Shown piece by piece: positions 18,497 through 25,961 of a stretch of DNA of 64,000 bases (positions are counted from its first letter, which is position 1; the number at the start of each line of letters is the position of its first letter). The DNA lies in the NCBI RefSeq assembly GCF_001039475.1, contig NZ_LELK01000004.1, positions 1,145,676 to 1,209,675 of the forward strand, written 5' to 3'. The DNA comes from Guptibacillus hwajinpoensis (GTDB taxonomy: Bacteria; Bacillota; Bacilli; Bacillales; Guptibacillaceae). Under the pieces are notes generated by a model. It did no database searches, was not told where the DNA came from, and was given only the letters and a program-made list of their open reading frames with translations. Made by a program: the position numbers and the translations under genes.

Positions 18497-20134
18497 ATGT
18501 CTGATTCAAATGTCATTAGAGGGACGATGCTGTTAACAGCTGCCACCCTTTTTTCAAGAGTGCTCGGGATGATTTACATGTTCCCTTTTACTGCTCTTGT
18601 AGGAACACAAGGAGTAGCATTATATACGTATGCGTATACCCCTTATACAATTATGCTTAGCTTGTCTACAGTTGGAATACCGCTAGCTGTTTCGAAGTTT
18701 GTTTCAAAATACCATACGCTCGGAGATTATAGGACTGGAAGGCGATTATATAAATCTGGGCTAGTGCTAATGGCTTTAACTGGTTTCGTCGCATTCCTTG
18801 TTCTGTTCTTATTAGCGGAGCCAATTGCAAGGATTGTTATTGATGAAGGTAAAGAAGGTAACACAATAGCGGATGTGACCCTTGTTATTCGGGTTGTAAG
18901 TATGGCGCTGTTGATTGTGCCAATTATGAGTTTAACACGAGGATTTTTCCAGGGCCTTCAGTCTATGGGGCCTACTGCTGTTTCTCAGGTTATTGAACAA
19001 GTTTTCCGTATCGTCTTTATCCTTGCATCAAGCGTTATTATCATTAAGTTCATGGACGGAAGTGCAGCTACTGCTGCAACATATGCAACGTTTGGCGCAT
19101 TCGTAGGTGCTGTCGGCGGCTTAATGGTGGTTTTTTGGTATTACAGAAAGCGTAAGCCTGAACTTGATCGACAGCTTGCTGAAAGTACAGTAGACCATGA
19201 CGTGTCATTGAAAGATATGTACAAAGAAATTATTACGTATGCTCTACCATTCGTAGTTGTTGGTCTTGCGATTCCATTGTACCTTCAAGTTGATACTTTT
19301 CTTATTAATCCTGCACTTAAGAGTATAGGATATAGTCAGCCATCTTATGAAGAAGTGTTTGCTATTATCACTGGACTTGCTCACAAGTTGATTATGATTC
19401 CAGTTTCACTTGCAACGGCGCTCGTTATGACGATAATTCCTGCGATTACAAAATCATTTACAGCTAATCGTGAAGGTGTACTTCAGAATCAGTTAACCCA
19501 AACGTTTCAGATTCTACTATTTCTAACAGTACCTGCAGCGATTGGCCTTGCAATTCTAGCAGAGCCCGTTTTCCGTGTGCTTTATCCTACTGTAAATCAA
19601 GAAGTGGGTAGTTCATTGTTAATGTGGTACGCTCCAACAGCAATTTTATTTGCCCTTTTCTCAGTTACGGCAGCTATTCTTCAGGGGATTAACAAACAAA
19701 AATTCGCTGTATATAGCTTGCTTGCTGGTCTTGCCTTTAAAGCAGGATTAACGTATCCACTCGTTACGATCTTCGAGGGAAAAGGGGCAATCATTGCAAC
19801 GAATATCGGATTGTTTACATCAGTCGTGATTACGATCACGATCATTAAGCGATATACGGAGTATGAATTTGGGTTTCTCTTTAGAAGACTATTGTTAATA
19901 GGGATTTTCGTTACAGTTATGGCAGTAACTGCGAGAGCTGCTATCCTGCCACTTGAATCGGTGTACCCTGACCTTTACCTTTCTAACAGTGAAGGTGGAA
20001 GCATGCTTTACTCGGTTATCAATCTGCTAGTAGGACTAACGGTTGGCGGGATTGTTTACCTCTGGCTTTCATATCGTTCAAACCTTGCAGGATTAATACT
20101 CGGTGAACGGTTCACATTCTTAAAACGACGATAA
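18497..20134 (+). CDS. murJ: Lipid II flippase MurJ (YtgP)
   Basis: 545 residues with about 14 membrane segments, MOP exporter superfamily. It begins RGTMLLTAATLFSRVLGMIY, the usual start of the SpoVB/YtgP branch; the conserved Arg/Glu-containing cavity segments are present. YtgP is the MurJ of B. subtilis and moves lipid II to the outer face for peptidoglycan synthesis. Together with murC and the class A PBP, the window holds early, middle and late wall-synthesis genes. AGGAGATGGAG precedes the ATG at 18497. Ends at a strong terminator. Confidence 0.92.
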   Translation: MSDSNVIRGTMLLTAATLFSRVLGMIYMFPFTALVGTQGVALYTYAYTPYTIMLSLSTVGIPLAVSKFVSKYHTLGDYRTGRRLYKSGLVLMALTGFVAFLVLFLLAEPIARIVIDEGKEGNTIADVTLVIRVVSMALLIVPIMSLTRGFFQGLQSMGPTAVSQVIEQVFRIVFILASSVIIIKFMDGSAATAATYATFGAFVGAVGGLMVVFWYYRKRKPELDRQLAESTVDHDVSLKDMYKEIITYALPFVVVGLAIPLYLQVDTFLINPALKSIGYSQPSYEEVFAIITGLAHKLIMIPVSLATALVMTIIPAITKSFTANREGVLQNQLTQTFQILLFLTVPAAIGLAILAEPVFRVLYPTVNQEVGSSLLMWYAPTAILFALFSVTAAILQGINKQKFAVYSLLAGLAFKAGLTYPLVTIFEGKGAIIATNIGLFTSVVITITIIKRYTEYEFGFLFRRLLLIGIFVTVMAVTARAAILPLESVYPDLYLSNSEGGSMLYSVINLLVGLTVGGIVYLWLSYRSNLAGLILGERFTFLKRR

Positions 20135-20135
20135 A

Positions 20136-20165
20136 AAATGAAGGCCATGTTGGCCTTCATTTTTA
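20136..20165 (+). terminator. murJ terminator
   Basis: AAAATGAAGGCC, loop ATGTT, GGCCTTCATTTTT. Confidence 0.9.
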
Positions 20166-20186
20166 ATGAAGAGAATTTTGCTTTTT

Positions 20187-20447
20187 TCAATAGTCGTTTT
20201 CTTCTTCCCTTATTCCGATCTGTCTTTCAATACGTCTAATTCTTCTATTCTGCCTTCTAAGTTGGCGTTCGATCTCTCTTAATTGCTGCTCGATATTACC
20301 AGGATAACCAGGATATCCACCTGGTTGACCAGGGAATCCACCCGGTTGACCAGGAAATCCACCCGGCTGACCAGGGAATCCGCCTGGCTGACCCGGAAAC
20401 CCTCCCGGATATCCAGGATAACCTTGCCCTTGCTGTCGATCATACAT
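20187..20447 (-). CDS. Pro/Gly-repeat protein with charged coiled coil
   Basis: 86 residues. Residues about 11-50 are Gly/Pro-rich with four tandem GFPGQPG heptads encoded by 21-bp direct repeats at about 20309-20400. Residues 51-80 are a very basic helix ([20 protein letters not shown]) with heptad-like spacing. There is no signal peptide. The GxPG pattern is collagen-like only in composition, not a strict Gly-X-Y run. Such short proteins in spore formers are sometimes spore-surface components, but nothing here proves that. GGGGGA precedes the ATG. Confidence 0.75.
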   Translation of the reverse strand: MYDRQQGQGYPGYPGGFPGQPGGFPGQPGGFPGQPGGFPGQPGGYPGYPGNIEQQLREIERQLRRQNRRIRRIERQIGIREEENDY

Positions 20448-20522
20448 ACACGATTCCCCCTTTAATTAGGTACGTGATAGTGTATGCAAAAGCTAGGCAG
20501 TGTTTCTGGGCTTTTGCCCGTG

Positions 20523-20948
20523 TTATACTGAGTTTCTCTGATACCAGCTTAGCTGTTCTCCGATGCCGAGTCCTTTAAGTGGGACTTCGTAATGGTAGTT
20601 GAAACGGTTCAGTTGAGGCTCGAGGTGTTTACGATACACAGAACCACCATGCAAACAAACTGTTATTTTCGTAGAGGTTTCATAGGTTGAGAACTGCTCA
20701 ATTACTTTTTGAGCCCACTCTTCTCGTTGTTGATGTGTAAATGTTTTAATGGAAACATCGTACGGATCCATTATATCGGTTGGTAATAGTAGACCGTCTT
20801 TGGCATTATAGAAATACATGCGATCATAGTTGTGTGAAGCATACTCAAGTGTCTTTTGAAACAATGGACTTTGATAGAATTCTATAACAGGTGCTGATTT
20901 TTGGCTTTTCTTTCTTGCAGTTGCTAGAAGTCCAACCTTAACAGTCAT
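20523..20948 (-). CDS. DUF6884-type protein
   Basis: 141 residues. It starts VGLLATARKKSQKSAP and contains YDRMYFYNAKDGLLLPTD and VCLHGGSVYRKHLEP, a pattern I associate with DUF6884 proteins, small cytosolic proteins distantly reminiscent of base-handling enzymes. Function is not established. GGAGTG precedes the ATG at 20948. It stands alone on the minus strand. Confidence 0.65.
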   Translation of the reverse strand: MTVKVGLLATARKKSQKSAPVIEFYQSPLFQKTLEYASHNYDRMYFYNAKDGLLLPTDIMDPYDVSIKTFTHQQREEWAQKVIEQFSTYETSTKITVCLHGGSVYRKHLEPQLNRFNYHYEVPLKGLGIGEQLSWYQRNSV

Positions 20949-21063
20949 TCAATTCACTCCAAACGTGCAATTTGACATCTGTTATTTACATACCCTTGAT
21001 TCCTTGAAACTATGCTTTAAAATAAAAGAAAATTTGGAAGAATTATGGTAAAGGAGCGATTAG

Positions 21064-21774
21064 ATGCGTTTAGATAAAATGCTTGCCAATATGGGATATG
21101 GAACAAGAAAGGAAGTGAAGAAGCTTCTGAAAACAGGTGTTGTCCGTGTAGACGAAGAGGTAACGAAGGACCCTAAACAACATGTTGATCCAGAGGGGAA
21201 TCATGTTACGGTTCACGAGGAAACGGTTGAATATCGTGAGTTTATCTATCTTATGATGAATAAACCAGGTGGAGTTATTTCAGCAACTGAAGATGAAGAT
21301 GAGACTGTAATCGATCTCCTCATCCCTGAAGATCAAGTTTTTGAACCTTTCCCTGTTGGGCGCCTTGATAAAGATACTGAAGGATTACTCTTAATCACAA
21401 ATGATGGGAAACTTGCCCATCATCTAACTTCACCTAAGCATCACGTACCCAAAACGTATTATGCAAGAATAAGTGGTCACGTCACGGAGGACGATGTACA
21501 AGCTTTCCAAAAAGGTGTCACTCTTGATGATGGATACGTAACAAAGCCAGGGGAATTAACAATCCTAGACGCAAATGATCATGATCAGTCTGAAATTGAG
21601 TTGACGATTCATGAAGGCAAGTTTCATCAGGTAAAACGGATGTTTGAAGCGGTTGATAAAAAAGTCACTTACTTGCAGCGTATTCAAATGGGCGATCTTC
21701 ATCTTGATCAAGATTTAGAACCTGGAGAGTATCGTGAGTTAACAGTAGAAGAAGTGAATTTGTTACAAAAATGA
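21064..21774 (+). CDS. 16S rRNA pseudouridine synthase, RsuA family (YtzG-like)
   Basis: 236 residues. An S4 RNA-binding domain (MRLDKMLANMGYGTRKEVKK) precedes the catalytic domain with the family motif VGRLDKDTEGLLLITNDG, in which the first Asp is catalytic. RsuA converts uridine 516 of 16S rRNA to pseudouridine. AAAGGAG precedes the ATG. It matches YtzG of B. subtilis, which lies next to ytgP there too. The PRC-barrel gene follows 67 bp later. Confidence 0.9.
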   Translation: MRLDKMLANMGYGTRKEVKKLLKTGVVRVDEEVTKDPKQHVDPEGNHVTVHEETVEYREFIYLMMNKPGGVISATEDEDETVIDLLIPEDQVFEPFPVGRLDKDTEGLLLITNDGKLAHHLTSPKHHVPKTYYARISGHVTEDDVQAFQKGVTLDDGYVTKPGELTILDANDHDQSEIELTIHEGKFHQVKRMFEAVDKKVTYLQRIQMGDLHLDQDLEPGEYRELTVEEVNLLQK

Positions 21775-21841
21775 TTATTCGTTTCTTTTTCGCAGACATA
21801 GGGAATAGCAACCTTATACAGTTGCGGAGGAGAGGATAATC

Positions 21842-22450
21842 GTGATTAAGGTTGGTAATGAATTAATAGGTCATAAGCTTACAAATGACTCGACAGCTGA
21901 GTTAAGTATTAATCAAGTCTATTTCAATCAAACGTTAAGTAAGGTAACTTATGTAGAGGTTAATAAGCGAGAAGCTTCTAATTATAAAGATGCAGTTCCT
22001 GATCATTATTCAAGTGAAATGCTGCATTCTATTGAAGCTTCAGGAGGACAATTCACACCGGATAATTACCCTGTGACAGATGATGATCGTAAAGCGCACG
22101 ATGCGAATGGAAGCATGATCGTTTCTTACGATTCACTTTCATGGGAGCAGGGTTCCCTTTCACTTATGGATACTGAAAAGGAAGTTCAATCTACAATACT
22201 TGTTGATCAGAACTCGTTTGCAGCATTAAATAAAGCGGAGGTTCTCACGGAAGAAGGAAAAGAGCTAGGTAAAGTGAAAGAGGTTGTTATTAATCAGCAT
22301 GGTCTAGTTGAAGGACTTGAGCTTTCCGAGGGCCTCTTTACTGATTTGCTGAAAAGCGATCAGCCTCTTCTTGAATTGAACGAGTCAATTCAGTTCGAAC
22401 ATGGAAAAGTAATTGTGCCTGATAAATACGTTGAAAAAATTTCGAAATGA
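21842..22450 (+). CDS. PRC-barrel domain protein
   Basis: 202 residues, soluble. The C-terminal third (KAEVLTEEGKELGKVKEVVI) is a PRC-barrel, a small beta-barrel found in photosynthetic reaction centre H subunit and RimM. The N-terminal half may be a second, diverged barrel (KVGNELIGHKLTNDS). No enzyme motif is seen. The start is GTG at 21842 after GGAGGAGAGG. A strong terminator follows at 22479-22517. Confidence 0.75.
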   Translation: MIKVGNELIGHKLTNDSTAELSINQVYFNQTLSKVTYVEVNKREASNYKDAVPDHYSSEMLHSIEASGGQFTPDNYPVTDDDRKAHDANGSMIVSYDSLSWEQGSLSLMDTEKEVQSTILVDQNSFAALNKAEVLTEEGKELGKVKEVVINQHGLVEGLELSEGLFTDLLKSDQPLLELNESIQFEHGKVIVPDKYVEKISK

Positions 22451-22478
22451 AAATAGTAAGGAAATCATCAAAGTAAGT

Positions 22479-22517
22479 AAATAACGTCATTCCTCTTAAA
22501 AAGGGATGACGTTATTT
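22479..22517. terminator. Bidirectional terminator
   Basis: AAATAACGTCAT stem with ATGACGTTATTT, between convergent genes. Confidence 0.85.
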
Positions 22518-22545
22518 CTGTTTTAGGCACCTATAACTGTGCTAA

Positions 22546-23001
22546 CTAATTTAGTTTTTCAAACGCGTTATGTGTTGAACTTTCCTGTTCGAGGGCGTGT
22601 GCTAGTAATGGTACAATCGATTTTCTGTAGATGCCATTCAAATAAGAAGGATCAAAAAGAATTAAGTCAGACTTAGTTAGATAAAAACGATTTAGGACAT
22701 GAGGTAAATTTATATCATCTGGAAGGGTGTCAAAATGAATAACGATGTTCGTAGGGTAGCTAGAGAGTGATAACCCTGCATGAAGGCGCCCTATAACTCC
22801 CTTGCCTTTATAATATTCTGTTATAATTCGAATATTACGCGGTGTATGAGGTAAAAGAAGTTCTGGAACATTAGATACGATAATAACTTCTTCTGAATAA
22901 GCTTTAATAAATTTGAGTTTTTGATTTAATTTAGCTACGTAACGATCAGCTGAGAAAAAGTCTTCACTATAGGTATTGAATATTAAAATCCCTGTAACCA
23001 T
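22546..23001 (-). CDS. Degenerate MobA-like nucleotidyltransferase-fold protein
   Basis: 151 residues from the ATG at 23001; GGGAAGTGAG lies just upstream, whereas the ATG five codons earlier lacks a site. EEVIIVSNVPEL and GKGVIGRLHAGLSLSS match the MobA/CTP-transferase pattern of molybdopterin guanylyltransferases. However, the N-terminal LxGGxSxRMGxDK nucleotide loop is missing, and the DMPF motif is replaced by FDTLPDD. It is therefore probably not a functional MobA. It is divergent from fnr and shares an intergenic region with an FNR box, which suggests a tie to anaerobic, perhaps nitrate, respiration. Confidence 0.6.
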   Translation of the reverse strand: MVTGILIFNTYSEDFFSADRYVAKLNQKLKFIKAYSEEVIIVSNVPELLLPHTPRNIRIITEYYKGKGVIGRLHAGLSLSSYPTNIVIHFDTLPDDINLPHVLNRFYLTKSDLILFDPSYLNGIYRKSIVPLLAHALEQESSTHNAFEKLN

Positions 23002-23084
23002 GTTCTCACTTCCCATCGGTATTTTTCTCTAATGATACATTTTGATGGGGTATTAATATGTGTACTTAGTCACACTTACTGAAG

Positions 23085-23127
23085 TGTGATATTTATCACA
23101 CCCTACTACTACATCATCTGTTATACT
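23085..23127 (+). promoter_or_regulatory. FNR box and -10 of the fnr promoter
   Basis: TGTGATATTTATCACA at 23085-23100 is a perfect TGTGA-N6-TCACA site. A TATACT -10 lies at 23122-23127. With a start near 23134 the box is centred at about -41.5, the class II activator position, implying FNR auto-activation. A second palindrome, TCACACTT-N4-AAGTGTGA (23070-23089), overlaps the left half. The box is about 85 bp from the divergent MobA-like gene. Confidence 0.85.
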
Positions 23128-23165
23128 ATTTTTAATGATTCGATGGATCGAAGGGAGTTAATATA

Positions 23166-23876
23166 ATGGAGTGCCCTTTAAGCACAACTGGATATAACAC
23201 ACAGTCCTTTGATAAGAATAATTTCTCTAAACTAAAAGGTGTTATGTATGAACGCCATGTCTCTAAAGGAGAGAAGATTTACTGGGAAGGTGAAGGTTGC
23301 GAGTATCTCTATTATTTAAAACAAGGTTCAGTAAAGCTTACGAAAAGTTCGGACGATGGAAAAGACCTTGTATTGTATTACTTTCAACCTAGAGATCTTT
23401 TTGGTGATTTGAGAGATAACATTAACACAACGAATAGTTACAGTGCTGAAGCAATGAGTGATTGTACCTTAGGAGTTATTCAACAAAAGGATCTAGAGAC
23501 ATTGTTGTGGCAAAATGGTGATTTGGCGATTGATTTTATGAAATGGCTCGGATATATGCAACGGTTCTTGCAAACAAAGCTTCGTGATCTATTGTTTTTT
23601 GGGAAACATGGTGCACTTGCTTCTACATTGATTAGAATGTCTAACACGTTTGGTGTTAGTGACGGAGATTCCATTCGCATTTCTAATAAATTTACAAATT
23701 CAGAAATAGCAGATCTTATTGGTTCGACTAGAGAGACGGTTAATAGAATGTTAAACCAAATGAAAAAAGACAATATTATTGGATATGAATGTGGAATTAT
23801 TACGATAAATGATATGGATCAACTAAAAGATATTTGTCATTGTGAAGGCTGTCCTAAAAGCATATGCCGGTTGTGA
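23166..23876 (+). CDS. fnr: Oxygen-sensing transcription regulator FNR (Bacillus type)
   Basis: 236 residues, CRP/FNR family. It has an N-terminal cyclic-nucleotide-binding-like barrel, a dimer helix and a C-terminal winged helix (ADLIGSTRETVNRML). The cluster ligands match the B. subtilis type: Cys226, Cys229 and Cys234 at the extreme C-terminus (CEGCPKSIC) and Asp141 in KLRDLL. This is unlike the N-terminal Cys cluster of E. coli FNR. An extra Cys224 is also present. It should hold a [4Fe-4S] cluster without oxygen and activate anaerobic genes. AAGGGAG precedes the ATG. A terminator overlaps the stop codon. Confidence 0.93.
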   Translation: MECPLSTTGYNTQSFDKNNFSKLKGVMYERHVSKGEKIYWEGEGCEYLYYLKQGSVKLTKSSDDGKDLVLYYFQPRDLFGDLRDNINTTNSYSAEAMSDCTLGVIQQKDLETLLWQNGDLAIDFMKWLGYMQRFLQTKLRDLLFFGKHGALASTLIRMSNTFGVSDGDSIRISNKFTNSEIADLIGSTRETVNRMLNQMKKDNIIGYECGIITINDMDQLKDICHCEGCPKSICRL

Positions 23877-23912
23877 GAATAGAGAGGGTTCTAATCTTCT
23901 CTATTCTTTTTT
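23875..23912 (+). terminator. fnr terminator
   Basis: GAGAATAGAGA stem with TCTCTATTC and a T-run. Confidence 0.8.
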
Positions 23913-24172
23913 GTGTACTAAATTTCGTTTGTTACATAGTCATGGAAATCACAGTTGAAGTTATCCTTATTATTTGAACTAAGGATAGAACTGATATGAA
24001 GGGGAGAGAAATGAAGCTAGACCATTCTCTCAGTCTTTATGATTGGTGGGTTATAGCTTTATTCTTGTTAAGTGTGGGTTGTTTGTTTCAAGGCACTAAC
24101 AAGAGGGGACGTGCATATTCATCAAAAGGCTTGGTTGATTCTCTTCATCGTTCTAAATTCAATGAAAAAGAA

Positions 24173-24277
24173 AAGCCCGGTGCTAGCACCGGGTTCTTTC
24201 TATCCTTCTTCAAGCTACAAATAATAGCAAAAACAATGGCTTTCGTCAGAATAACCATGACGAAAAGCCGTTTTTTA
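24173..24277. terminator. Two hairpins between fnr and ytzE
   Basis: AAGCCCGGTGC/GCACCGGGTT (24173-24200) and GGCTTTCGTCA/TGACGAAAAGCC with flanking T-runs (24235-24277). The second acts in both directions and is the likely ytzE terminator. A 100-codon open frame (from about 24011) reads straight through both, so it is probably not a gene to its end; its start has GGGGAGAG upstream and a hydrophobic stretch, so a short protein cannot be excluded. Nothing else is seen between 23913 and 24281. Confidence 0.6.
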
Positions 24278-24281
24278 CTTT

Positions 24282-24503
24282 TTATCCAACTTTTACTCTC
24301 TTGCTTGTAGTCGTCCAGATTCCTCTGTTTGGGCTTTTGACTAATTCGTTATAGGCCAGTACGTTTAAATCTCTTTGAACAGTTCGCTGGGTAATCCCAA
24401 ACTCTTCAACTAACTCATTTGTGCTGACAGTACCATGCTTGCTAATAAATAGGTAGATAGACTTGATACGGGTCATCATACGATCAGTTGAAGTAATACT
24501 CAA
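24282..24503 (-). CDS. ytzE: DeoR-type single-domain HTH protein YtzE
   Basis: 73 residues. Almost the whole chain is the DeoR N-terminal winged helix (TNELVEEFGITQRTVQRDLN), with no sugar-sensing domain. The likely start is TTG at 24503 after GGGAGTGG; an ATG six codons upstream overlaps that site. YtzE of B. subtilis has the same size and organisation. Its target is unknown. Confidence 0.8.
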   Translation of the reverse strand: MSITSTDRMMTRIKSIYLFISKHGTVSTNELVEEFGITQRTVQRDLNVLAYNELVKSPNRGIWTTTSKRVKVG

Positions 24504-24941
24504 AGAACCACTCCCTAACATGTAATCAATGCCTTACCCCTAGAATAAATTCTGACTATTAAAACAATATGAAGGAAACGTAAAGATATACTTAATTTTC
24601 TAAGGATTACTTCGTTTTATTCATGAAAGTTTAGTTGGTTGAGTGCTCCGATTATGACTGGAAGTGATTTCTAGATGTGTTGGGTTCCCAACAAGGTGTA
24701 ATGACGAATAGGGTCATACCACTTTCATAAGATAAGCGATTGATCGGCATTATAGATTTCAATCCACTGTTTTGCCAATTCCCTGTTTCGAAACAATTTA
24801 CACCCCCTTCGTTAAAATATATTTTACAATAATTCAGTAACTTCGGCAAAAAAATTCATTTCAATTGGGTTCTTCTTCCTTCTGAAACCATCATTTGCTA
24901 TTCTTAACTGTAGAAACAGTATGGAGAAGGGAGGGCAAAGG
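24504..24941. other. Non-coding gap with possible gene remnant
   Basis: 438 bases without an intact gene. No riboswitch, tRNA or strong promoter is recognised. A possible decayed minus-strand gene is listed at 24725-24796. Confidence 0.6.
24725..24796 (-). pseudogene. Possible N-terminal remnant of a decayed gene
   Basis: On the minus strand GGGGGTG (about 24801-24807) precedes TTG at 24796. The frame reads MFRNRELAKQWIEIYNADQS before a stop after 23 codons, and an overlapping frame stays open for 65 codons. The reading resembles the first helix of SnoaL/NTF2-like proteins, but it is too short to be sure. Confidence 0.2.
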
Positions 24942-25961
24942 ATGTTTTTGAGGATGTTTATTAAAAAGGCTGTAAAAATGAACACCGCATTTATATTCTA
25001 TGCGTCGTTAGTACTCGTTGGAGTAAGTGCAGTCATTATGCGAGTCATAGAGCCTGAAACATTTCCTACTTTATTTGAAGCAGTATGGTGGGTTATGACA
25101 ACGGTGACAACTGTAGGGTATGGAGATTATTATCCTGTTTCAGTAGGCGGGAGAATTTATGCAATGTTTCTCTATATCATTGGGATTGGATTAATTGGGG
25201 TTGTGATCGGAAAGTTTGTGGATGGATTTGCAGAATTGAAAAAGCGAAGGGAGGAAGGGAAGTTGCCATATCAGGGCCAGAATCACATTGTCATCATTGG
25301 GTGGTCTCAAAAAGCATCTTACGCAGTAGCTGAAATTATTGAATCCGAAAAATGTGAAATCGTGATTATTGATAAACTACCTAAAGCTCCAGTTATTGAG
25401 GAATATATTCACTATATTCAAGGCGATGCAGCAGAAGAGGAAGTCCTTCGTAATGCAGATATCACAAATGCCAAAGCAGTTCTTGTTTTTTCTGACGATA
25501 CGATTCATGATTCGCTATTAGCGGACGGCAAGTCATTAATTATTGCAAGTTCTATTGAACGAATGTCAACTGATATTCATACAACAGTTGAAATAAAGAA
25601 GGAAGAGCACATTAAAAACTTTACTCATGTTCAAGTTGACGAGTTTGTCCTGTCACATGAAGCAGTATCACGAATGGCCGTTAGATCCGCTTTCACAAAA
25701 GGGATCGCGGGAATTTATTCGCAGTTATTAAGCAGAGGGCATGGAGACAATTTATACGAAATTTTCGTTCATGCGAATTGGCATACATATCGTGAAGCGT
25801 TTGATGCATTGTTACAAGAGGGAGCAACCTTAATTGCTGATGGAAACAGAATGGACATCAACCGAAGACTTGATGAACCTATTTCGGAAGAGGCAAAGTT
25901 ACTTGTCATATGTGATAAAGCTGTATATGAGAAGTTAAAAGGAAAGGAATGGGCTGGATGA
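24942..25961 (+). CDS. Two-TM potassium channel with RCK domain (YugO-like)
   Basis: 339 residues from the ATG at 24942, which has AAGGGAGGG upstream; an ATG seven codons earlier precedes that site. Two membrane helices flank a pore loop with the K+ filter TTVGYGDYYP near residue 63. A TrkA-N/RCK domain follows (HIVIIGWSQKASYAVAEIIE), with a GWSxK variant of the nucleotide loop. It should be a ligand-gated K+ channel of the YugO/MthK type. The stop overlaps the next start (ATGA), so it is co-translated with a dipeptidase. Confidence 0.88.
   Translation: MFLRMFIKKAVKMNTAFIFYASLVLVGVSAVIMRVIEPETFPTLFEAVWWVMTTVTTVGYGDYYPVSVGGRIYAMFLYIIGIGLIGVVIGKFVDGFAELKKRREEGKLPYQGQNHIVIIGWSQKASYAVAEIIESEKCEIVIIDKLPKAPVIEEYIHYIQGDAAEEEVLRNADITNAKAVLVFSDDTIHDSLLADGKSLIIASSIERMSTDIHTTVEIKKEEHIKNFTHVQVDEFVLSHEAVSRMAVRSAFTKGIAGIYSQLLSRGHGDNLYEIFVHANWHTYREAFDALLQEGATLIADGNRMDINRRLDEPISEEAKLLVICDKAVYEKLKGKEWAG

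Noticed and set aside
23996-24310. 104-codon open frame after fnr
   Set aside because: It reads through two strong hairpins and into the end of ytzE. The first part has a ribosome site and hydrophobic stretch, but no support as a whole gene.
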